From contig DIYM01000035.1 of the NCBI GenBank assembly GCA_002429045.1, positions 1 through 9,710 of the forward strand: 9,710 nucleotides of DNA. The letters run 5' to 3'. Under the pieces are notes generated by a model, which was not told the origin of the DNA, did no database searches, and saw nothing but the letters and a program-made list of their open reading frames with translations. The translations under genes were made by a program, and so were the position numbers. This stretch comes from Phycisphaerales bacterium UBA6054 (GTDB taxonomy: Bacteria; Planctomycetota; Phycisphaerae; Phycisphaerales; UBA1924). This document shows, in pieces, positions 6,743 through 9,710 of this stretch (its first letter is position 1; the number at the start of each line of letters is the position of its first letter).

Positions 6743-7188
6743 CAGATCTCCGAATCGTCCGGTTTGATCGTGGCGGCCCGCTCGACGACCGCCTCCTCGA
6801 CCCATATCGGAACCCCCGTCGCGATCCCGATCGCGATCGCGTCACTCGGGCGGGCGTCCACCCTGACGGACTCGGCGTCCTGCCCGTCCCCGATGTCGAT
6901 GTTCAACGCGGCGAAGAACGTGCCGTCGCTCAGGTCGTTGATCTCGATCGATGTGAGCACCCCGCCCATCGTCGTGATCACGTGCGCGAGCAGGTCGTGG
7001 GTCTGGGGGCGCCGGGGCTCGATGCCCGCAAGCCGGCGCTCGATCGCCTGGGCCTCCGGCAGCCCGATCACGATCGGGAACGACCTCGGGGCGTCGGCGT
7101 CGGACGGGTCGAGCTCTGTCAACTCGATGAGCTGCACGTCCGTCAACTCGCGGATCAGGATTCGGCTCAACTCCATTCGCACCGGCAT
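6742..7188 (-). CDS. Bifunctional nuclease family protein (DUF151, BFN)
   Basis: This 148-residue protein matches the bifunctional nuclease family (DUF151/PF02577), whose plant member has RNase and DNase activity; bacterial roles are largely unknown. Visible family features are MELSRILIREL (5-15), FPIVIGLPEAQAIERRL (37-53), RRPQTHDLL (59-67) and the strongest block DARPSDAIAIGIATGVPIWV (111-130). The frame is open well upstream, but the ATG at 7188 is chosen because AGGAAGGA lies six bases before it and the family begins here; Met5 is the other option. The last base of its stop is the first base of truD. The short acidic tail (DDSEI) is unremarkable. Family assignment is firm, and the physiological substrate is unknown. 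Confidence 0.92.
   Translation of the reverse strand: MPVRMELSRILIRELTDVQLIELTELDPSDADAPRSFPIVIGLPEAQAIERRLAGIEPRRPQTHDLLAHVITTMGGVLTSIEINDLSDGTFFAALNIDIGDGQDAESVRVDARPSDAIAIGIATGVPIWVEEAVVERAATIKPDDSEI
6748..6751 (-). promoter_or_regulatory. Ribosome binding site of truD
   Basis: GGAG on the minus strand lies five bases before the ATG at 6742, inside the last codons of the nuclease gene. It favours Met1 over Met4 as the TruD start. Confidence 0.6.
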
Positions 7189-7194
7189 CGGGCG

Positions 7195-7202
7195 TCCTTC
7201 CT
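7195..7202 (-). promoter_or_regulatory. Ribosome binding site of the bifunctional nuclease gene
   Basis: AGGAAGGA on the minus strand ends six bases before the ATG at 7188. It is the best Shine-Dalgarno match in the window and decides the start in a frame that stays open to about 7452. Confidence 0.75.
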
Positions 7203-7319
7203 GGTCCAGCGGATCGGGCTCGGCAGCCTCGGGGCGGACACCCGGCACGCCGCCAAGTCCCGCAACATCTATTGAAGGGAGCCCCGGCGCGATTTGCCAC
7301 CCGCACGCGAGATCGGACC
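7203..7319 (-). other. Upstream region of the nuclease-truD-HAD unit
   Basis: This stretch lies between the epimerase and nuclease genes. No gene is supported in it. An AT-richer patch around 7262-7278 (CAATAGATGTTG on the minus strand) is the most likely place for a promoter, but I cannot identify paired -10 and -35 boxes. The operon may equally be read through from the epimerase gene. Confidence 0.3.
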
Positions 7320-7352
7320 GCACCGACCCGCTCGCAGATCCCCTCTCGGTGC
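7320..7352 (-). terminator. Inverted repeat just after the epimerase stop, weak terminator candidate
   Basis: The arms GCACCGA and TCGGTGC (7320-7326 and 7346-7352) are perfectly complementary over seven bases with a 19-base loop. On the minus strand the repeat begins two bases after the epimerase stop codon. No T-run follows, so it is not a classical intrinsic terminator. It could be a processing or pause structure, or chance. Confidence 0.25.
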
Positions 7353-7354
7353 TC

Positions 7355-8068
7355 TCAGGGCGGGTTGCCAGAGCGTCCGAGCCCCGGGGCGGGCGCGATC
7401 GGGCGGCCGAAACGGGCGAGGAGCGAGTCGGGGACGCCGATCCCCGCGACACGCAGATCTCCCACGAAGGCCTGGGCTTCCAGACGGCGCAGCCCGGGCT
7501 TGATCGCCGCCAGGGTCACGGTCGTGTCTGCCCGCACGCAGGAGGAGCCCAAGGGGGTTCCCGCGTCGGCGTCCAGCCCGCTGGGCACATCGATGGATAG
7601 CACCCGCGAACCTCCCGCCCGCCGACGACCGATCCAGTCGATCGCGTCGGCCGCCCCGGCTTCCGGGGCTCGGGAGAGCCCGGTGCCGAACAACGCGTCG
7701 ACCACCAGATCCGGCGTCCGCGCGGCCATCGAATCGATGCCGCCGATGGTCAGGAGATCCGTGTCGCGGCTCATCGCACGAGCGATCCGGAGATTCACGC
7801 CCGCGTCGGTCGCCGCGTCCGATGCTTGGGCGAGCAGCCCGATCTCGACCGCGCACCCCCGATTGGCGAGATGCCGGGCGAGCGCGAGCCCGTCGCCACC
7901 GTTGTTGCCCGGGCCGCACAGGACCACGGCATGCCCGCCCTGGGCGCCGAGCAGTTCCAGCGCGACGGGCAAGACACCCAGCGCCGCGTTCTCCATGAGC
8001 ACGATCCCCGGGATGTGGAACTCCCCGATCGCGGTGCGGTCCAGTTCGCGAACCGCGGAAACCGACAT
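7355..8068 (-). CDS. nnrE: NAD(P)H-hydrate epimerase (YjeF N-terminal domain)
   Basis: This 237-residue enzyme should interconvert the R and S forms of damaged NADHX and NADPHX in the cytoplasm, so that the dehydratase can repair them. The YjeF N-terminal fold is recognised by LMENAA (24-29), the phosphate-binding loop CGPGNNGGDGL (51-61), VVDALFGTGL (122-131) with the likely ion-binding Asp124, and SIDVPSGLDADAG (158-170) with Asp160. It is a stand-alone epimerase; the ADP/ATP-dependent dehydratase domain often fused to it is absent and not in the window. The ATG at 8068 fits the family N-terminus, although the frame is open further upstream. No Shine-Dalgarno sequence precedes it, but TACGCT lies seven bases upstream. 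It is divergent from the glycosyltransferase gene. Confidence 0.93.
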   Translation of the reverse strand: MSVSAVRELDRTAIGEFHIPGIVLMENAALGVLPVALELLGAQGGHAVVLCGPGNNGGDGLALARHLANRGCAVEIGLLAQASDAATDAGVNLRIARAMSRDTDLLTIGGIDSMAARTPDLVVDALFGTGLSRAPEAGAADAIDWIGRRRAGGSRVLSIDVPSGLDADAGTPLGSSCVRADTTVTLAAIKPGLRRLEAQAFVGDLRVAGIGVPDSLLARFGRPIAPAPGLGRSGNPP

Positions 8069-8216
8069 CTCGTACAGCGTAGGGGGCGGTGGCCCGGGTT
8101 CTGGGGATCGTGAGCCCTCGCGGTCTGCGAACCTGGGTCCTCTCGGTGCCATAACAGCATCGTATGGCGGTCCCAACGGGTACCTAGGCTTTGCTGGCGG
8201 GGCGGACCCACTGACG
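8069..8216. other. Divergent intergenic region, epimerase and glycosyltransferase
   Basis: This 148-base gap separates the two divergent starts and must hold any promoters for both. Its least GC-rich part is 8150-8192. Apart from the TA-N3-T element facing the epimerase, I see no paired -35/-10 boxes, no riboswitch-like structure and no small gene. TAGGCT at 8185-8190 is a weak -10 candidate for the glycosyltransferase, which would give a leader of about 20 bases. Confidence 0.45.
8076..8081 (-). promoter_or_regulatory. Possible -10 element before the epimerase gene
   Basis: TACGCT on the minus strand ends seven bases before the ATG at 8068, and no Shine-Dalgarno sequence is present. It fits the TA-N3-T pattern seen before the genes at 48 and 2403, and would place transcription start at the initiation codon. 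It is weaker than the other two because it matches the -10 consensus only at the three fixed bases. Confidence 0.28.
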
Positions 8217-9446
8217 ATGCCAACGATCGCGGACCACATCCTGACGCTCGCCGTGGGAGTCTCGGCTGCCGGCCTGTTGCTGTATTCGGTCTTCGTGATG
8301 TACCAGGTCTTCCGCACGGATCGGGCGTTGCCAACCGCCCGGGCGGGCATCGCGGCGGCCGAGGACAACCCCCCCCGCGAGAAGGCCTGCGTCATCGTGC
8401 CGGCGCACAACGAGGCCGGATCGATCGCGACCCTGATCGCGTCGCTCAAAGCCCAGGATTACGACCGGCTGCGGTTCGTGCTTGCGTTGGACCGCTGCAC
8501 CGACGACACCCGGGGCGTGGCGGAGCGTGCCATCGACCGCGACCCGCGGTTCGAGATCATCGAGATCGGGCATTGCCCGGAGGGCTGGGCGGGCAAGGTC
8601 CACGCGGCCTGGACCGCGTTCAACCGCTCTTCGTCGGCGCAGTCCTCCGACAGCGTCCTGTTCACCGACGCGGACACAGCCTTCGACCCGGGGTGCGTGC
8701 GGGCTTGCCTGGCGCTGGCGCGCCAGCGGCGTCTGGATATGCTCAGCCTGTTCTGCACGCTGCGTGCCGAGCGGTGGTTCGAGCGCCTCGCCCAGACCGC
8801 TGCCGGCTTCGAACTCGCACGCCAGTACCCGCTTATCCGAGCCAACGCCGACGATCACATACGCCGCCGCCCGTTCGCGAACGGGCAGTTCATGCTGTTC
8901 GACACCGGGGCCTACCGGGCGATCGGGGGGCACGAGGCCGTCAAGGAGGCCCTGCTCGAAGACATCGCCTTCGCACGCACGCTGACCGCGCGGGGCATGC
9001 GATCGGGGCTCCTGCTGGCGGACAACATCGTCCGCTGCCACATGTACCACGACTGGGCCCAGTTCCGCAAGGGATGGAAGCGGATCCTCACCGAGTCGGC
9101 CAACCGAGAACCGAGACGCCTGCGACGCTACGCGCAGCGGTGTGTCACGCTCGGGGTCCTGCTGCCCGGGACCGTTCTGGTCGGCGGTGTTGCCGGCGCG
9201 TGGCTCCGCCCGGACGCGGCCGGGTGGACGCTCCTCGGGCTCTGCGCCGCGGCGCTTTGCGCCTGGTTGCTCTCTCTCGCGCTCGTCTACCGGCGTTCCG
9301 GCGCGCGCGTCGCGGATTGCCTCGGTTTCCCGGTGGGGGCGTGGCTGATCTCGTCGATCTACCGTGAAGCCAGGCGGGATCTGCTGTCGGGCAAGCCGAC
9401 CTCGTGGGGGGGACGCGAGTACATCCGCGAGCCCTCTGGAGCCTGA
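8217..9446 (+). CDS. Membrane-anchored family 2 glycosyltransferase
   Basis: This 409-residue protein should transfer a sugar from a nucleotide donor to a lipid or envelope acceptor at the inner face of the membrane. It has one N-terminal membrane segment (about 8-30), the GT-A catalytic domain (about 56-300) and two or three C-terminal hydrophobic segments (about 309-329, 337-358 and perhaps 366-381). Seen motifs are VIVPAHNEAGSI (59-70), LALDRCTDDT (89-98), the metal-binding FTDADT (149-154, Asp151/Asp153), RRPFANGQFMLF (217-228) and LLEDIAFAR (246-254) with the likely catalytic acid region Glu248/Asp249. The pattern recalls HpnB and CrtQ-type glycosyltransferases of hopanoid or carotenoid pathways, but no such pathway gene is in view. 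The ATG at 8217 is the first in-frame Met before the membrane segment; ribosome binding is weak (GGGCGGA about 10 bases upstream). The stop is three bases before the ExbD gene. Confidence 0.88.
   Translation: MPTIADHILTLAVGVSAAGLLLYSVFVMYQVFRTDRALPTARAGIAAAEDNPPREKACVIVPAHNEAGSIATLIASLKAQDYDRLRFVLALDRCTDDTRGVAERAIDRDPRFEIIEIGHCPEGWAGKVHAAWTAFNRSSSAQSSDSVLFTDADTAFDPGCVRACLALARQRRLDMLSLFCTLRAERWFERLAQTAAGFELARQYPLIRANADDHIRRRPFANGQFMLFDTGAYRAIGGHEAVKEALLEDIAFARTLTARGMRSGLLLADNIVRCHMYHDWAQFRKGWKRILTESANREPRRLRRYAQRCVTLGVLLPGTVLVGGVAGAWLRPDAAGWTLLGLCAAALCAWLLSLALVYRRSGARVADCLGFPVGAWLISSIYREARRDLLSGKPTSWGGREYIREPSGA
9438..9441 (+). promoter_or_regulatory. Ribosome binding site of the exbD-like gene
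   Basis: GGAG lies eight bases before the ATG at 9450, in the last codons of the glycosyltransferase gene. It supports the first Met over the in-frame ATG at 9468. Confidence 0.5.
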
Positions 9447-9449
9447 ACG

Positions 9450-9710
9450 ATGAGACGCGTGCGTCGCATGGAGTCCGCAACCCGCATCGAGCTGACGCCG
9501 ATGATCGATGTCGTGTTCCTGCTCCTCACGTTCTTCGTGTTCGCGATGGTCCTGATGGTCCGCGCCGATGTGCTCAACGTCTCGCTTCCCGAACTGACCG
9601 CCGGCCGATCGGCCGAGCGTATCGAGCCGATCACGATCACGCTGCGCGGTGACGGCTCGCTGGCGGTGATGGGCGAGCCGGTCGAGCCGCCGGCGCTCGC
9701 CGACAGGGTC
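9450..9710 (+). CDS. ExbD/TolR-family protein, partial (cut at the window edge)
   Basis: The 87 codons present encode the start of an ExbD/TolR subunit of a proton-driven inner-membrane motor, which works with an ExbB/TolQ channel to power outer-membrane transport or envelope constriction. A short basic N-terminus (MRRVRR) leads to IELTPMIDVVFLLLTFFVFAM (13-33, shown in part by its key residues), with the essential proton-path Asp at 20 inside the single membrane segment. The periplasmic part begins with VLNVSLPEL (40-48) and a strand ITITLRGDGSLAV (58-70), typical of the family. The frame is open to the last base, so the C-terminus lies outside. The gene is three bases after the glycosyltransferase stop and is probably in the same operon. 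No ExbB/TolQ gene precedes it in the window. Confidence 0.9.
   Translation, partial: MRRVRRMESATRIELTPMIDVVFLLLTFFVFAMVLMVRADVLNVSLPELTAGRSAERIEPITITLRGDGSLAVMGEPVEPPALADRV

Noticed and set aside
7189..7452. N-terminal extension of the bifunctional nuclease
   Set aside because: The extension is not family-like, overlaps the epimerase 3' end and ignores the strong Shine-Dalgarno sequence at 7195-7202.
5279..8216. Long plus-strand open frames opposite truD, the nuclease gene and the epimerase
   Set aside because: They are antisense shadows with low-complexity translations. The glycosyltransferase frame is simply open upstream of its real start at 8217.
9602..9615. Perfect 14-base palindrome CGGCCGATCGGCCG
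   Set aside because: It lies in the coding sequence of the ExbD-like protein and is one of many CGATCG-centred palindromes, with no sign of being an operator.
1..9710. tRNA or rRNA genes, CRISPR repeats, insertion sequences, attachment sites and defence genes
   Set aside because: No clover-leaf sequence, spaced direct repeats, transposase or integrase motifs or defence-type domains were seen on either strand.

Overview
This high-GC window, with third codon positions dominated by G and C, carries nine genes that I accept as real. Eight are complete and one is cut off at the right edge. No RNA gene, CRISPR array, insertion sequence or prophage gene was seen. The gene set and style suggest a member of the Planctomycetota, most likely class Phycisphaerae. 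This is an inference from a Gram-negative-type lipoprotein signal and an ExbD/TolR gene, high GC, and the mix of TruD, a DUF151 nuclease, a DUF255 thioredoxin protein and a short-signal lipoprotein hydrolase. It rests on no marker gene.

Left part (48-4775, + strand). A predicted lipoprotein of the alpha/beta-hydrolase fold (48-1469) overlaps by four bases an unrecognised 303-residue protein (1466-2377). Twenty-five bases later comes a 790-residue DUF255/YyaL-type protein (2403-4775). It has an N-terminal CxxC thioredoxin-like domain, an alpha/alpha-barrel, and an unusual C-terminal domain resembling the periplasmic N-terminal domain of DsbD, although the protein has no signal peptide.

Middle part (4789-8068, - strand). 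Transcription converges on the left block with only 13 bases between the stop codons. Read in its own direction, the block is an NAD(P)HX epimerase (7355-8068), a 166-base gap, then a tight three-gene unit. That unit is a bifunctional nuclease (6742-7188), the tRNA pseudouridine synthase TruD (5414-6742) and a HAD-family hydrolase (4789-5421). The last three genes overlap by 1 and 8 bases and each has a clear Shine-Dalgarno sequence, so they form a convincing operon for RNA modification and nucleotide or phosphate metabolism.

Right part (8217-9710, + strand). It diverges from the epimerase across a 148-base gap. A membrane-anchored family 2 glycosyltransferase (8217-9446) is followed after three bases by an ExbD/TolR-type proton-channel subunit (9450 to the edge), pointing to an envelope-related operon that continues outside the window.

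The most interesting points are the DUF255-DsbD domain fusion, a recurring TA-N3-T element 6-7 bases upstream of start codons that lack a Shine-Dalgarno sequence (possible leaderless transcripts), and the unknown gene coupled to the lipoprotein hydrolase. I did not find a convincing new defence, mobile or biosynthetic system. Most of the window looks like ordinary chromosomal housekeeping DNA.
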